Shown: positions 26,035 through 35,949, counted from the first letter of the stretch. The stretch is DNA of 64,000 bases from Pectinatus sottacetonis (GCF_015732155.1 NZ_WIQK01000001.1:2490001-2554000), one strand, 5' to 3'. Numbers and translations: made by a program. Notes: generated from the sequence alone by a model not told the origin.

Positions 26035-26083
26035 AAAAAAACACTTTGCTAATTATTTATTTTAATTAGCAAAGTGTTTTTTT
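26035..26083. terminator. Terminator at the end of the scpB operon
   Basis: A perfect 21-bp inverted repeat with a 7-nt loop (26,035-26,055 with 26,063-26,083), bounded by an A run and a T run. It closes the long minus-strand operon and can also act in the other direction. Confidence 0.9.
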
Positions 26084-26097
26084 AGTATGTTTCAAAT

Positions 26098-26616
26098 TTA
26101 AATTGGTAAAGTAGGCAAGTCATCAAGACTGGATAAACCGAAACATTTTAGAAAATTATTAGTGGTACCATATATTATAGGTCGGCCGACCACTTTTTTT
26201 CGTCCTATTTCTTGAATAAGATCGCGTTCCAATAATTTATTTATAATACTATCGGCGCGAACACCGCGAATGTTTTCGATTTCTTGTTTAGTTATAGGTT
26301 GCTTAAAGGCAATAATGGAAAGTGTTTCCAGTGCAGGAACAGACAATTTTTTATCAGTTATTTCTGTAAGCTTTTCCAAATATGGAGAAACTTCGGGGAT
26401 AGTACATATTTGATAGCAATTATTTACTTTTTTTATCATAAGACCGCTGCCGGTCTGTTTCATGTCTTCCTGTAAGCTGGCTATTAACGAATCGATACTT
26501 TCTTTGTCAATTTTTAAAATACCGCTTATTTGTTCATTGGACAATGGGTCACCACTCACAAAGAGCATAGCTTCAAGCGGTGCCTTAAATTTGTCATAAA
26601 ACATTTTCTTCATCAT
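26098..26616 (-). CDS. scpB: Segregation and condensation protein B
   Basis: ScpB pairs with ScpA and the SMC ATPase to form condensin, which organises and separates chromosomes. The 172-residue protein has two winged-helix domains: ALEAMLFVSGDPLSNEQISG near the start, and TLSIIAFKQPITKQEIENIRG (near 108-128), followed by LIQEIGRKKVVGRPIIYGTT, the best conserved block. Three in-frame ATGs lie at the start; the one at 26,604 is 12 nt after the GAGG site, while the first directly abuts it. The gene overlaps the end of scpA, so the two are translationally coupled. Confidence 0.92.
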   Translation of the reverse strand: MMKKMFYDKFKAPLEAMLFVSGDPLSNEQISGILKIDKESIDSLIASLQEDMKQTGSGLMIKKVNNCYQICTIPEVSPYLEKLTEITDKKLSVPALETLSIIAFKQPITKQEIENIRGVRADSIINKLLERDLIQEIGRKKVVGRPIIYGTTNNFLKCFGLSSLDDLPTLPI

Positions 26617-27334
26617 TCCTCAAAAAAATATATATAGGGGAGAAAGAATAGTTTTGTTTTATAGTTATTCTTTTTAATTTTATTAATTCCAGAAGTGCGA
26701 GAAAAGCTGTAACCATTTCAGATTTACTATCAAGCTGCGTAAAAGCATCAGTAAATAAGATGCTTTTACTAATTTTTTTTTGTAATAAGGATAGTATAAA
26801 CAACATCTTATCTTGCACACTGAACTTATCCCTGGATACTTTTTGTATGGTTTTTTGTGATAACTGGCCTTCTAATACATTTTGAAAAGCGGTCCACAAA
26901 AGCTGTATATCTAATTCTTGCGGGGGAAGGTGCTGTATGGGTGGTAATATGGACGCACGGTAAAAAATATGTCCCTGTGTAGTAGCCATTTCATCGAGAA
27001 CACTGCTTATCTCTTTAAATTGCCGATATTCTAATAAACGTTCGACTAGTTCCTGACGAGGATCTTCATTTAATTCGTCATTTTCAACAGTATTACTTTT
27101 TTCTGGCAGCAAAATACGTGACTTTATTTGTAAAAGTGTAGCGGCCATTATTAAAAATTCACTGGCAATTTCAATATTAAAACTGCGAAACTGTTTTAAA
27201 TAAGTAAGATATTGTTCTGTTAAAATGGCAATGGGAATATCATAAATATTAATTTTATTTTTTTCAATTAAATGCAATAGTAAATCTAAGGGCCCTTCAA
27301 AGGTTTTTAGATGTACTTTATATTCCTGAGACAT
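26594..27334 (-). CDS. scpA: Segregation and condensation protein A (kleisin)
   Basis: ScpA is the kleisin that bridges the heads of an SMC dimer and binds ScpB. The 246-residue protein begins YKVHLKTFEGPLDLLLHLIEK, the kleisin N-terminal signature. It has the conserved KSRILLP stretch (near 92) and a C-terminal winged helix with FLALLELIKLKRI (near 212-224). It overlaps scpB at its 3' end. The upstream M50 protease gene is 14 nt away, so all belong to one operon. Confidence 0.93.
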   Translation of the reverse strand: MSQEYKVHLKTFEGPLDLLLHLIEKNKINIYDIPIAILTEQYLTYLKQFRSFNIEIASEFLIMAATLLQIKSRILLPEKSNTVENDELNEDPRQELVERLLEYRQFKEISSVLDEMATTQGHIFYRASILPPIQHLPPQELDIQLLWTAFQNVLEGQLSQKTIQKVSRDKFSVQDKMLFILSLLQKKISKSILFTDAFTQLDSKSEMVTAFLALLELIKLKRITIKQNYSFSPIYIFLRNDEENVL

Positions 27335-27348
27335 TGATTTTCCTTATG

Positions 27349-27984
27349 TTATATACTAATCAACAGCATAATCATTATTCTTATAGCATTTATTATTGGT
27401 ATAGTAAAAAAGCCTAAAACATTTCCAAGAATGGATGTATTGGCAAGCAGGATAAAAATAATGAATACTGCCAGGCTATAGCGTTCAATCTGTATATACT
27501 GTCTAGCTAAATTATAAGGTAGTATATTCATCAATATTCTAGAGCCGTCGAGTGGTGGTATGGGAATCATATTGAATACCGCAAAGTTAACATTATAAAT
27601 TATTATCATAAATAAAACTTGGTATAGCCAGTTGGGCATATAATTAAATTTGTAAAAAAAGGCACATAAAATACCCGCAATGACGGCAGTAATAATATTA
27701 GAAGCAGGGCCTGCTAATGAAACTAAAATTTCATCACGCCGCATGTCACGAAAATTGCGTGGATTTATCATTACTGGTTTTGCCCAACCAAAGCGAAAGA
27801 AGAATAGAGCTATTAACCCCCATGGATCAATGTGGCTCAACGGGTTAAGCGTTAGCCGTCCTTGAAGGCGGGGGGTAAAATCGCCGCAATATGTTGCTAC
27901 TCTGGCATGTGCATATTCATGAATAGTAAGTGCAATAATGAGACCCGGAATCCCAAAAATCATTTCAGGGCCAAAACCAAACAT
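27349..27984 (-). CDS. Site-2 protease family (M50) membrane metalloprotease
   Basis: This 211-residue protein has about six hydrophobic segments. The zinc motif HEYAH is within ALTIHEYAHARVATYCGD (near 20-37), and the second metal-site motif NMIPIPPLDGSRIL (near 137-150) has the aspartate ligand in a hydrophobic helix. These are the marks of the short Rip/YwhC-like S2P branch without a PDZ domain. Such enzymes cut membrane-embedded substrates; which one is unknown. The gene sits directly before scpA, a common Firmicutes arrangement. Confidence 0.9.
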   Translation of the reverse strand: MFGFGPEMIFGIPGLIIALTIHEYAHARVATYCGDFTPRLQGRLTLNPLSHIDPWGLIALFFFRFGWAKPVMINPRNFRDMRRDEILVSLAGPASNIITAVIAGILCAFFYKFNYMPNWLYQVLFMIIIYNVNFAVFNMIPIPPLDGSRILMNILPYNLARQYIQIERYSLAVFIIFILLANTSILGNVLGFFTIPIINAIRIMIMLLISI

Positions 27985-28003
27985 AAGGACCTCCTACTGC
28001 TGA

Positions 28004-28552
28004 TTACTCAGCGTGTTTTATTTTGTCGACCAGTAAAATAGCCGATATTGATTTAGCATCTATTATCTCACCATTATATATCATTTTAACTGCTTTTGAC
28101 AAAGGAATTTTTACTAAATTAATAAACTCGTCTTCATCAGGATGCATTTTTCCTGCAGTTAATTTTTCTGCCAGATAAATATGAATATACTCATTGGAAA
28201 AACCTACGGTAGTAGCTAGAATAAGTAATTTAGTGTATTTTTCTGCCTTATAACCTGTTTCTTCACTTAATTCCCGTTTAGCACAATCCAATGGATTTTC
28301 ACCGTTTAAGTCCAGTTTTCCAGCAGGAATTTCTAAAGTTACCTGCTGCACAGGGTAGCGATATTGCCGTACCATTATAATATCTCCGGATGCAGTATAA
28401 GGAATAATAGCCGATGCTCCTGGGTGTTTTATCCATTCCCGGTAAGCTGTACTGCCGTTTGGAAGTTCTACGGTGTCTTTTTTTACATGAAGCAGATTGC
28501 CGGTAAAAACAGCAGTAGAAGAAATTTTCTTTTCTATTAGGTCTTCATACAT
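28004..28552 (-). CDS. Nudix hydrolase, ADP-ribose pyrophosphatase type
   Basis: This 182-residue enzyme is expected to cut ADP-ribose to AMP and ribose 5-phosphate. The Nudix box is visible as GENPLDCAKRELSEETGY (near 88-105, with REL.EE.G). The flanking MVRQYRYPVQQVTLEIPAG stretch, with the E..AG motif, marks the NudF/ADPRase group. The ATG at 28,552 has GGAG 9 nt upstream; a TTG 15 bases earlier lies inside that site. It follows recN closely in the operon. Confidence 0.88.
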   Translation of the reverse strand: MYEDLIEKKISSTAVFTGNLLHVKKDTVELPNGSTAYREWIKHPGASAIIPYTASGDIIMVRQYRYPVQQVTLEIPAGKLDLNGENPLDCAKRELSEETGYKAEKYTKLLILATTVGFSNEYIHIYLAEKLTAGKMHPDEDEFINLVKIPLSKAVKMIYNGEIIDAKSISAILLVDKIKHAE

Positions 28553-28580
28553 ATATACCAACTCCAATTATAAATTTTTG

Positions 28581-30275
28581 TCAGGACTTCAGCCTGCCCT
28601 TTTTTATTTTTGCATTATTGAGCATTTCCATAGCATTATCAAGTGATGCAGATGTAATGTCGCTGCCTGAAGCCATGCGGGCAATTTCATTAAGCTGTTC
28701 GCCGGAAGAAAGTTTTTTGATTTTAGTTATTGTATGGGTTTTTTCGGTGTATTTATTAATATAAAAATGCACATCAGCCATACAGGCTATCTGCGGTAGA
28801 TGGGTGATGCATAAGACTTGTTTGAAGGAAGCTATACGTGCTATGCGTTCAGCGACCATCTGTGCTGTTTTACCACCGATTCCAGTATCAATTTCATCAA
28901 ATACCATTACTTCTATGTCATCGTTGACCGCTGTGACAGTTTTTATAGCAAGAGCTATACGCGATAATTCACCGCCTGAAACAACTTTCTGTAAGGGTTT
29001 TACTGTTTCACCAAGGTTAGCACAGAACATTATCTGTGCCGTTTCAGTTCCTGAGGACATATATTCGTGTATATCATTTATTTTTATGATGAATTGTGCA
29101 TCGGGCATTCCTAGTGCAGTAAGCTGTTCTTTTATAGCAGCAGCAAGATTTTCAGCTGTTGTTTTGCGAGCTTTTTTCAGACGGGCTGCAGCAGTTTGCA
29201 GTAATTCTTCTTTTTGTGCTAACTCTCTTTGTAAATCGTTTATTATAATATCATAATTTTCTATTTGATCAAGTTCATGCTTGACTTTTTGTTGGTAATT
29301 TAAAACATCTTCAATGTTGGGCCCGTATTTACGGCATAAACGTTCAATGTCATCACTACGATGCAATAGTGAATTGAGTTCAGCAGGATTGTAATCAATA
29401 TTTTCAATATAATCACGGATATCATATGAGGATTCCTGTAATTGAATGCAAATATCATCAATGACTTTTTTTGTATTATCAAAATGCTTGTCATACTTTG
29501 TTAATGCGGCAAGATTTTTTTGTACTATGGATAATGAGCTCATGATAGTAGATTCATTTGTATTGTTTGATAACAAGTCATAAGTGGCTTGTACTAGATC
29601 AGCTATTTTTTCGTGGTTGGAAAGTTTTTTTATTTTTTTCTCAAGTTCAATGTCTTCATCTGGTTTTATAGCAATCGATTCTATTTCATTATTCTGCCAT
29701 TGCAGCATGTCAAGCCGGTCATTATAACTTTTAGATGATGCTTGTTTTTGGGTTAGAATATTTTTTATTTTATTATATTCATGATAGGCAGAACAATATT
29801 TTTGAAAATACTGTTTAAAATTAGGAATAGAATGATCTACGATATCAAGTTGAGCCTCTGGTCTGAGCAGAGACTGATTTTCATTCTGCCCATGAATATC
29901 AATTAAAAGTTCGCTTAGGGTTTTTAATATTGATAAAGTAATTTGACAACCATTTACTTGGATGATATTTTTTCCGTTTTTATTAATTTGCCGGACTATT
30001 ATAATTTCATTGGATTCATCGAGAATGGCATTTTTTTCTAAAAAATGGTGTATAATATCTTTTTTTATACTGAATACAGCTTCAATACGTAAATAGTTAT
30101 CGCCGTTTCGTATAGAATCAGTATTGGATCTCTGCCCCATTAAAAGACTTAAAGCACCCAGCAGAAGAGATTTACCGGCGCCTGTTTCTCCAGTAATAAT
30201 ATTAAGTCCATTATCAAAATTTATTTGAATATGTTTAATAAGAGCAAGATTCCATACAGTTAAAGTTTTTAGCAT
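28581..30275 (-). CDS. recN: DNA repair protein RecN
   Basis: RecN is an SMC-like ATPase recruited to double-strand breaks. The 564-residue protein has Walker A GETGAGKSLLLGA (near 29-41), an IDIHGQNENQSLL motif after it, long coiled-coil arms (near 155-360), the ABC signature VVSGGELSRIALAIK (near 432-446) and Walker B VMVFDEIDTGIGG (near 457-469). The length matches the family (about 550-570). The argR-recN order is conserved in Firmicutes. No SOS operator was noted in front of it. Confidence 0.95.
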   Translation of the reverse strand: MLKTLTVWNLALIKHIQINFDNGLNIITGETGAGKSLLLGALSLLMGQRSNTDSIRNGDNYLRIEAVFSIKKDIIHHFLEKNAILDESNEIIIVRQINKNGKNIIQVNGCQITLSILKTLSELLIDIHGQNENQSLLRPEAQLDIVDHSIPNFKQYFQKYCSAYHEYNKIKNILTQKQASSKSYNDRLDMLQWQNNEIESIAIKPDEDIELEKKIKKLSNHEKIADLVQATYDLLSNNTNESTIMSSLSIVQKNLAALTKYDKHFDNTKKVIDDICIQLQESSYDIRDYIENIDYNPAELNSLLHRSDDIERLCRKYGPNIEDVLNYQQKVKHELDQIENYDIIINDLQRELAQKEELLQTAAARLKKARKTTAENLAAAIKEQLTALGMPDAQFIIKINDIHEYMSSGTETAQIMFCANLGETVKPLQKVVSGGELSRIALAIKTVTAVNDDIEVMVFDEIDTGIGGKTAQMVAERIARIASFKQVLCITHLPQIACMADVHFYINKYTEKTHTITKIKKLSSGEQLNEIARMASGSDITSASLDNAMEMLNNAKIKKGRLKS

Positions 30276-30307
30276 ATAGAAGATCCCTCTTTAATAGACA
30301 TTGTTAT

Positions 30308-30760
30308 TTACGGCATAAATTTTTCCAGTTTTTTAACAATTTTTTCTACGGCAGAAATAGGTTTTATTACTACCAATATATTATCATCGCCAGCAACTGT
30401 ACCAATTATTTCCGGCCATTTAGCATAATCGAGTGTTGAAGCCACAGCATTTGCTGTTCCGGGAAGTGTCTTTACTACAATAATGTTTTCACTAAAAGCT
30501 ATATTTATGACACTATCATGGAAAACACGTTCCATGCGGTTTTTAGAAAAAAAGAATTTTTTATCAGAGGGACATGCATATCTATAACGTCCGTCATCAG
30601 TAGGAATTTTTATCAACATCATTTCTTTGATATCACGTGATACAGTCGCCTGCGTTACTAAGATATGATGATTGCGCAGTGCTTCTGCTAAATCTTCCTG
30701 TGTTTCAATTATGGAATTTTCGATGATACTTTTAATTTTTTCATGTCGTAATGATTTCAT
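30308..30760 (-). CDS. argR: Arginine repressor
   Basis: ArgR binds ARG boxes with arginine as corepressor and works as a hexamer. The 150-residue protein has the N-terminal winged helix (RHEKIKSIIENSIIETQEDL, then the TQATVSRDIKEM recognition helix near 38-49) and the C-terminal arginine-binding/oligomerisation domain with the GTVAGDDNILVVIK block (near 120-133). No arginine biosynthesis gene is in the window; ArgR acts on distant operons. It sits just upstream of recN, as in other Firmicutes. Confidence 0.95.
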   Translation of the reverse strand: MKSLRHEKIKSIIENSIIETQEDLAEALRNHHILVTQATVSRDIKEMMLIKIPTDDGRYRYACPSDKKFFFSKNRMERVFHDSVINIAFSENIIVVKTLPGTANAVASTLDYAKWPEIIGTVAGDDNILVVIKPISAVEKIVKKLEKFMP

Positions 30761-30766
30761 GTTACG

Positions 30767-31324
30767 TCACCCCTGTTTTTCTATCCAGCATAATGCTGGA
30801 GCATTTGTATGATTATGCAGACAATACCAGCCAACTGTAAAAATATGATTATCGAAAGTCCTTGTATGTTCAAATAACTGCTTGTATTCTTTCGCACCTG
30901 CGTTATGTCCTGGATACATTAAGATGGAAATAACGCCGTTTGGGGCTAATAAATTTTTAATACAGTCAACAGTATTTATAGTAGTTGTAGCATCCGTAGT
31001 TATAGAATGAGAACCGCTGGGCAAATAGCCAAGGTTGAATGTCGCAGCATTGATAAAAGTATTATTAATGTATTTTTTTATATTTATATGAGAATCACAT
31101 ATATAGTTTATGCGATTCTCATATTCTTTTGTTTTAGCTATGGTGTTTTCGATAGCTGTATGCTGAATGTCAAAGGCATAAATATGGGCAAAAGGAGCAT
31201 TTTGAGCTAAAAATAATGTGTCATTACCATTACCGCAGGTAGCATCGATTATTACACTGGCATTTTTCACTGTTTTTTGTAAAAGTAAATGGCTGACTTG
31301 AATGGAATTACTTACTGTCTGCAT
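30767..31324 (-). CDS. Class I SAM-dependent methyltransferase, YtqB/rRNA-methylase-like
   Basis: The protein has 185 residues. The SAM site is visible: VIIDATCGNGNDTLFLA (near 24-40), YAFDIQ as the acidic motif II (near 49), and NLGYLPSGSH (near 97-106), the N-x-GYLP pattern typical of the YtqB family. YtqB of Bacillus is known as a tRNA wobble-uridine methyltransferase (MnmM), so a tRNA-modifying role is plausible. The gene overlaps the end of nadK by 17 nt and precedes argR by 6 nt, in one operon. Confidence 0.85.
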   Translation of the reverse strand: MQTVSNSIQVSHLLLQKTVKNASVIIDATCGNGNDTLFLAQNAPFAHIYAFDIQHTAIENTIAKTKEYENRINYICDSHINIKKYINNTFINAATFNLGYLPSGSHSITTDATTTINTVDCIKNLLAPNGVISILMYPGHNAGAKEYKQLFEHTRTFDNHIFTVGWYCLHNHTNAPALCWIEKQG

Positions 31325-32177
31325 TTGAATTACTCCAGACTAATTTATTTAATAAAATTTTATAATAATTTTTATCATCAAATTTTATTATTTTAGCAAA
31401 AAAAGGAGCTTTGCAAATTAATACTTGTTCATCCTGATCAATAGGGTAGACATCCTGCCCATCAAAAGTAAGAATTACTTTTTGGCTGGTATCTTTTATT
31501 TTTATATTTATTTTTTCAGTTTCATTTATTATCATTGGTCGTACATAAAAAGTATGAGGACATATTGGTGTGACCAAAAGAACTTTTACTTTAGGATTTA
31601 TTATGGGGCCGCCTGCAGATAAGGAGTATGCGGTTGAGCCGGTGGCTGTTGAAACTATAAGGCCATCGGCTCGATAATCTGCTACTTTATAAGCATCCAG
31701 CTCTAATTCAAGTCCGACCATGCGGGCAACTCCAGCACTAGTTAAGACTACATCATTGACAGCATAACCAGCCAAAGTAATCTTGCCTCTCTTTTTTATG
31801 TATCCGGCAAGCATTAGGCGTTGTTCAATATTATATTTACCACATAATATTTTTGTTAATTTGTTTTCCAGTTCGCTTGTTTCTATATCAGCTAAAAACC
31901 CTAGATTTCCTATGTTGATGCCACAGACAGGAATATTATGTGGTGCGAGTAATCGGCATATCCCCAGTAAGGTTCCGTCTCCCCCAATACTTATTCCCAG
32001 GTCCAAATCAGCTTCTAAAATATTTTCCATGCCAAAATTTTCATAATGAAATTTTTTAGCCATATCCATAGGAAGAATAATTTTAGCAGCTTTTTTATGT
32101 GAAAAAAATGTCATAACTTTATCTAAAATGACTTTACTGTCTTTTTTTTTATAGTTGGGAAATATTCCTATTTTCAT
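31308..32177 (-). CDS. nadK: NAD kinase
   Basis: NadK makes NADP+ from NAD+ and ATP (or polyphosphate). The 289-residue protein has the GGDGTLLG motif (near 70-77), the second conserved block YAVNDVVLTS with its Asn-Asp pair (near 138), and STATGSTAYSLSAGGPI (near 175-191). All residues needed for NAD binding and the catalytic aspartate are there. It lies between tlyA and the methyltransferase gene, the standard Firmicutes order. Confidence 0.95.
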   Translation of the reverse strand: MKIGIFPNYKKKDSKVILDKVMTFFSHKKAAKIILPMDMAKKFHYENFGMENILEADLDLGISIGGDGTLLGICRLLAPHNIPVCGINIGNLGFLADIETSELENKLTKILCGKYNIEQRLMLAGYIKKRGKITLAGYAVNDVVLTSAGVARMVGLELELDAYKVADYRADGLIVSTATGSTAYSLSAGGPIINPKVKVLLVTPICPHTFYVRPMIINETEKINIKIKDTSQKVILTFDGQDVYPIDQDEQVLICKAPFFAKIIKFDDKNYYKILLNKLVWSNSNADSK

Positions 32178-32238
32178 ATATGTTCCTCAATGTTATATCA
32201 TTTTTAAAACTATATTTGGATAGTATAATGACCACACA

Positions 32239-33060
32239 TTATTGCTGCTTTTTATCCAAAGCAGTATGTGCTTCTTCAACAACCAAATTTATAACTGTAT
32301 CGGGCAGGGATGAATTTTTTTCAGGGGGACTATTTTTTAAGTAAATCAAATATTCAATGTTACCTTCCGGACCTTTCACAGGGGAAAAAGTTAAATCGGC
32401 AATAGTAAAATTGATTTCATTCACAAAATCGGCAATACGCCGTATTACAGCCTTATGAATAGCAGGATCTTTTATAACGCCTTTTTTCCCAACATGTTCC
32501 CTGCCAGCTTCAAACTGAGGTTTTATAAGAGCAACTATTTCTCCAGCACTGTTTAATAATGTTTTAGCAACAGGAAGTACTTTTTCCAGAGAAATAAAGG
32601 CAACGTCAATGGAAATAAAGTCAGTATATTCCCCCAGATCTTCTGGAGTGACATAACGAATATTTGTTCTTTCCATATTGATGACTCTTTTATCTGTGCG
32701 TAATGCCCAGGCCAGTTGTCCGTAACCAACGTCAATAGCAAAAACTTTTTTGGCACCATTTTTCAAGGCGCAGTCTGTAAAACCACCGGTAGAAGCACCT
32801 ATATCTATACATACTTTATTCTGTAAAACAAGTGCAAAGCTTTCAACTGCCTTGGCTAATTTTAATCCACCCCGGCTGACATAGCCAATACTATCACCTA
32901 AAATGCGAATAGGTAAAGCAGGATCTATAAGTGTACCTGCTTTATCAATTTTTTGATCATTTACCAAAACAAGTCCAGCCATAATTGTTGTTTTGGCACG
33001 TTCACGGCTAACAGCTAGGCCTTTTTCTACTAATACAACATCCAATCGTTGTTTCTTCAT
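32239..33060 (-). CDS. tlyA: TlyA-type rRNA 2'-O-methyltransferase / hemolysin-like
   Basis: This 273-residue protein has an N-terminal S4 RNA-binding domain (KQRLDVVLVEKGLAVSRERA, residues 3-22) and an FtsJ-like methyltransferase domain with VCIDIGASTGGFTDCALKNGA (near 83-103), FAIDVGYGQL, and the catalytic lysine region ALIKPQFEAG (near 180). Mycobacterial TlyA methylates 16S and 23S rRNA; the name hemolysin is historical. It follows dxs in the xse-isp-dxs operon. Confidence 0.93.
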   Translation of the reverse strand: MKKQRLDVVLVEKGLAVSRERAKTTIMAGLVLVNDQKIDKAGTLIDPALPIRILGDSIGYVSRGGLKLAKAVESFALVLQNKVCIDIGASTGGFTDCALKNGAKKVFAIDVGYGQLAWALRTDKRVINMERTNIRYVTPEDLGEYTDFISIDVAFISLEKVLPVAKTLLNSAGEIVALIKPQFEAGREHVGKKGVIKDPAIHKAVIRRIADFVNEINFTIADLTFSPVKGPEGNIEYLIYLKNSPPEKNSSLPDTVINLVVEEAHTALDKKQQ

Positions 33061-33185
33061 TTTTACTCCAGTTATTTTAATTAAGTATATTTATTTTACA
33101 AAGTTGTCGCAAAATTGTCTGCTATTAGAACAATAAGCAGTGTTATTCTTTATTGTTTTAAATATATGCGTCAGCTCGGTAAAAT

Positions 33186-35057
33186 TTATTTATAAAGATT
33201 TTTAATAGTGCTTGCTATTCCGGCTGCAGTCAGATTATTATCGGATAATAATTCACTGCGCGAGCCCTGTGGAATGAATTTATCAGGAATTCCCATACAG
33301 GTTACATTATTGAAGGGGATACTTTTTATGGCTAAAAATTCCAATATAGCGGAACCAAATCCACCTGCCAATGCATTTTCTTCTATAGTAATTATATGTT
33401 TTTTATTTTTTACCGCTGATTCTATTAAATTTTCGTCGAGTGGTTTGATGAAACGTGCATTTAACACACTGCAGTTTATTTTATCGGTCGCTAATATTCT
33501 GGCTGCTGCAACTGCAGGATATACCATGCTTCCTACAGCAATTATCAAATTTTCTCCATCAGCTTTTATCAATTCACCTTTACCTATGGCAAGACTGGCT
33601 ATGGGGTTATTTAATGGGCAGCCTTGTGCTTGACCACGAGGATAGCGCAGAACGACAGGTTTATTATAATCGCAGGCGAAAACTAATAGACTACGCAGTT
33701 CATTTTCATCTTTAGGCGCAGCTATTGTAATATTAGGAATGTGTCTTAAAAAGGAAAAATCAAATACACCGTGATGCGTGGGACCGTCTTCTCCTACGAT
33801 TCCGGCGCGGTCAAGACAGATCACAACGGGAAGGTTTTGCAGGCAGATATCATGCACTATTTGGTCATAACCACGCTGGGCAAAAGTGGAATAGAGAGCT
33901 ACTACAGGTTTTTTGCCGGCGGCAGCTAATCCTGCCGCCATAGTTAAAGCATGTTCTTCTGCTATGCCAACATCAAAAAAACGATCAGGATATTTTTGGG
34001 CAAATGGAGTCAGCCCTGTACCACCGGGCATGGCAGCTGTAATGGCAACAATATCTTTATTTTTAGCTGCTAAATGCAATAAGGTATCACTAAATATCTG
34101 TGTATAAGTTGGAATAACAGATGCTTTTTTTAATAATTGCCCTGTTTCTATATTAAAAGGACCTACTCCATGAAATTTTGCTGGTTCTTTTTCAGCGGGC
34201 AGGTACCCTTTTCCTTTTTTAGTAATTATATGCAGCAGCACAGGTCCGTTCATATTTTTTATTCTTTGTAGTACATTTATTAAACTGGAAAGGTTATTGC
34301 CATCTATGGGACCTATATAAGATAATCCTAATTCTTCAAATAAACTGCCAGCAATAAAAGCCTTCTTAACACTGTCTTTTAATAATTCAGCTGTTTTATA
34401 TACAGTATGGCCTACTTTGGGCAGACGGGATAATAAACGACCTATGTCTTTTTTTGCTCTGGTATATTCTGGTGCCGTACGAATCTGGGAAAGATATGAA
34501 GATAAGGCACCTACATTTTTAGATATAGACATTTCATTATCATTTAATATAATAAGCATATTTTTTTTCAATGCACCGGTATTGTTCAAGGCTTCAAATG
34601 ATTCACCACCTGTTAAAGCACCATCACCTATTACAGAAATCACATTATAAGAAGCATTGTCTATATCTCTGGCAGCAGCCATGCCCAATGCGGCAGAGAT
34701 AGAGGTACTGGCATGCCCGACACCAAAGGCATCATATTTACTTTCAGCACGCTTGGGAAAGCCCGTTATACCGTCCTTTTTTCGTAATGTAGAAAATTTA
34801 TCTTTTCGGCCTGATAAAATTTTATGAGCATAAGCTTGATGGCCTACATCCCATATAAGCTTATCATCAGGAAAATTAAATACACGATAAAGGGCAATAG
34901 TTAGCTCTACAGCACCTAAGCTAGAAGCTAGATGTCCACCGTTTTTAGCAACGGTCTTTATTATGATACTGCGAATCTCGGAAGCTAGTTGTAATAGCTG
35001 ATTTGGTAATAATAATTTTAAATCAGCAGGATAATCGAGATTTTCTAAAATAGCCAC
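33186..35057 (-). CDS. dxs: 1-deoxy-D-xylulose-5-phosphate synthase
   Basis: DXS condenses pyruvate and glyceraldehyde 3-phosphate, the first step of the MEP isoprenoid route, using thiamine diphosphate. The 623-residue protein has the GHQAYAHKIL histidine (near 73), GHASTSISAALGMA (near 114), the TPP-binding GDGALTGGE...NDNEMSISKNVG (near 144-182) and the pyrimidine-site DVGIAEEHALTMAAGLA (near 362). It is coupled with ispA just upstream (16-nt gap). Confidence 0.96.
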   Translation of the reverse strand: MAILENLDYPADLKLLLPNQLLQLASEIRSIIIKTVAKNGGHLASSLGAVELTIALYRVFNFPDDKLIWDVGHQAYAHKILSGRKDKFSTLRKKDGITGFPKRAESKYDAFGVGHASTSISAALGMAAARDIDNASYNVISVIGDGALTGGESFEALNNTGALKKNMLIILNDNEMSISKNVGALSSYLSQIRTAPEYTRAKKDIGRLLSRLPKVGHTVYKTAELLKDSVKKAFIAGSLFEELGLSYIGPIDGNNLSSLINVLQRIKNMNGPVLLHIITKKGKGYLPAEKEPAKFHGVGPFNIETGQLLKKASVIPTYTQIFSDTLLHLAAKNKDIVAITAAMPGGTGLTPFAQKYPDRFFDVGIAEEHALTMAAGLAAAGKKPVVALYSTFAQRGYDQIVHDICLQNLPVVICLDRAGIVGEDGPTHHGVFDFSFLRHIPNITIAAPKDENELRSLLVFACDYNKPVVLRYPRGQAQGCPLNNPIASLAIGKGELIKADGENLIIAVGSMVYPAVAAARILATDKINCSVLNARFIKPLDENLIESAVKNKKHIITIEENALAGGFGSAILEFLAIKSIPFNNVTCMGIPDKFIPQGSRSELLSDNNLTAAGIASTIKNLYK

Positions 35058-35073
35058 AAGTACACACCTCCCT

Positions 35074-35949
35074 TTAATTTTGTCTGGTTAAGAGTTGTTT
35101 AGCTAATGTCCTTAGTACATCGGCCTTACTATCAAAACTTTTTAGTGCTTCCACAGCTTTATCAACTGCTGATTGAGCAGCTTTCTGGGCTTTTTGAAGT
35201 GATAATAAAGAAACATAGGTTGATTTGTGGTTCTTTTCATCGCTGCCAACTGGTTTGCCAATTTTTGTGTTATCACCTATAACATCAAGAATATCATCAG
35301 TTATTTGAAAAGCCAGGCCAAATTCCATGGCATAATTCGTCAGAGATGCGAGTTGTTCTTCTGTTGCTTCAGCTAAAATAGCACCTATGCGTATGGCGGC
35401 ACAAAACAAAGCACCTGTTTTAGCAGAATGAAGCTGGCGCAATTCATTAAGGGTAATTGTAGTATTTTCTGACATAAGATCAATTACTTGACCGCCTACC
35501 ATACCGTCAGGACCTGCTGCATAACTGAGTTCCTTAATAACTCTAACTAAAAGAGTTGATTTTATATCAGGAGTTGCCGCAATAATATTAAAAGATGCCG
35601 TTAAAAGAGCATCACCAGCAAGAATGGCCATTGCTTCACCGTAAACTTTATGGTTAGTCAGCTTACCGCGACGATAATCGTCATTATCCATTGCCGGCAG
35701 GTCATCATGTATGAGGGAATAGGTATGAATGAATTCTACAGAACATGCTATGCGAATAAATTTTTCACCATCGATACCAATAGCATCTGCTGCAGCCATT
35801 AGCATTACAGGGCGCAGTCTTTTTCCTCCGGCAGAAAGACTATAATTCATAGATTCAGCCAGCCGGTGATTCAATGCTTTATTTTCTGGATATAATTCAG
35901 GCAGCAGCTCATTAACTAAATTAATTTTATGCATGATATAGCTATTCAT
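35074..35949 (-). CDS. ispA: Farnesyl diphosphate synthase / polyprenyl synthetase
   Basis: This enzyme elongates DMAPP with IPP to farnesyl (or geranyl) diphosphate. The 291-residue protein has the first aspartate-rich motif in SLIHDDLPAMDNDDYRRG (near 77-94) and the second in FQITDDILDVIGD (near 221-233). A GGKRLRP pocket lies near 37-43, and conserved CAAIRIGAI near 184. It overlaps xseB by 8 nt and precedes dxs. Chain-length choice cannot be read with certainty. Confidence 0.94.
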   Translation of the reverse strand: MNSYIMHKINLVNELLPELYPENKALNHRLAESMNYSLSAGGKRLRPVMLMAAADAIGIDGEKFIRIACSVEFIHTYSLIHDDLPAMDNDDYRRGKLTNHKVYGEAMAILAGDALLTASFNIIAATPDIKSTLLVRVIKELSYAAGPDGMVGGQVIDLMSENTTITLNELRQLHSAKTGALFCAAIRIGAILAEATEEQLASLTNYAMEFGLAFQITDDILDVIGDNTKIGKPVGSDEKNHKSTYVSLLSLQKAQKAAQSAVDKAVEALKSFDSKADVLRTLAKQLLTRQN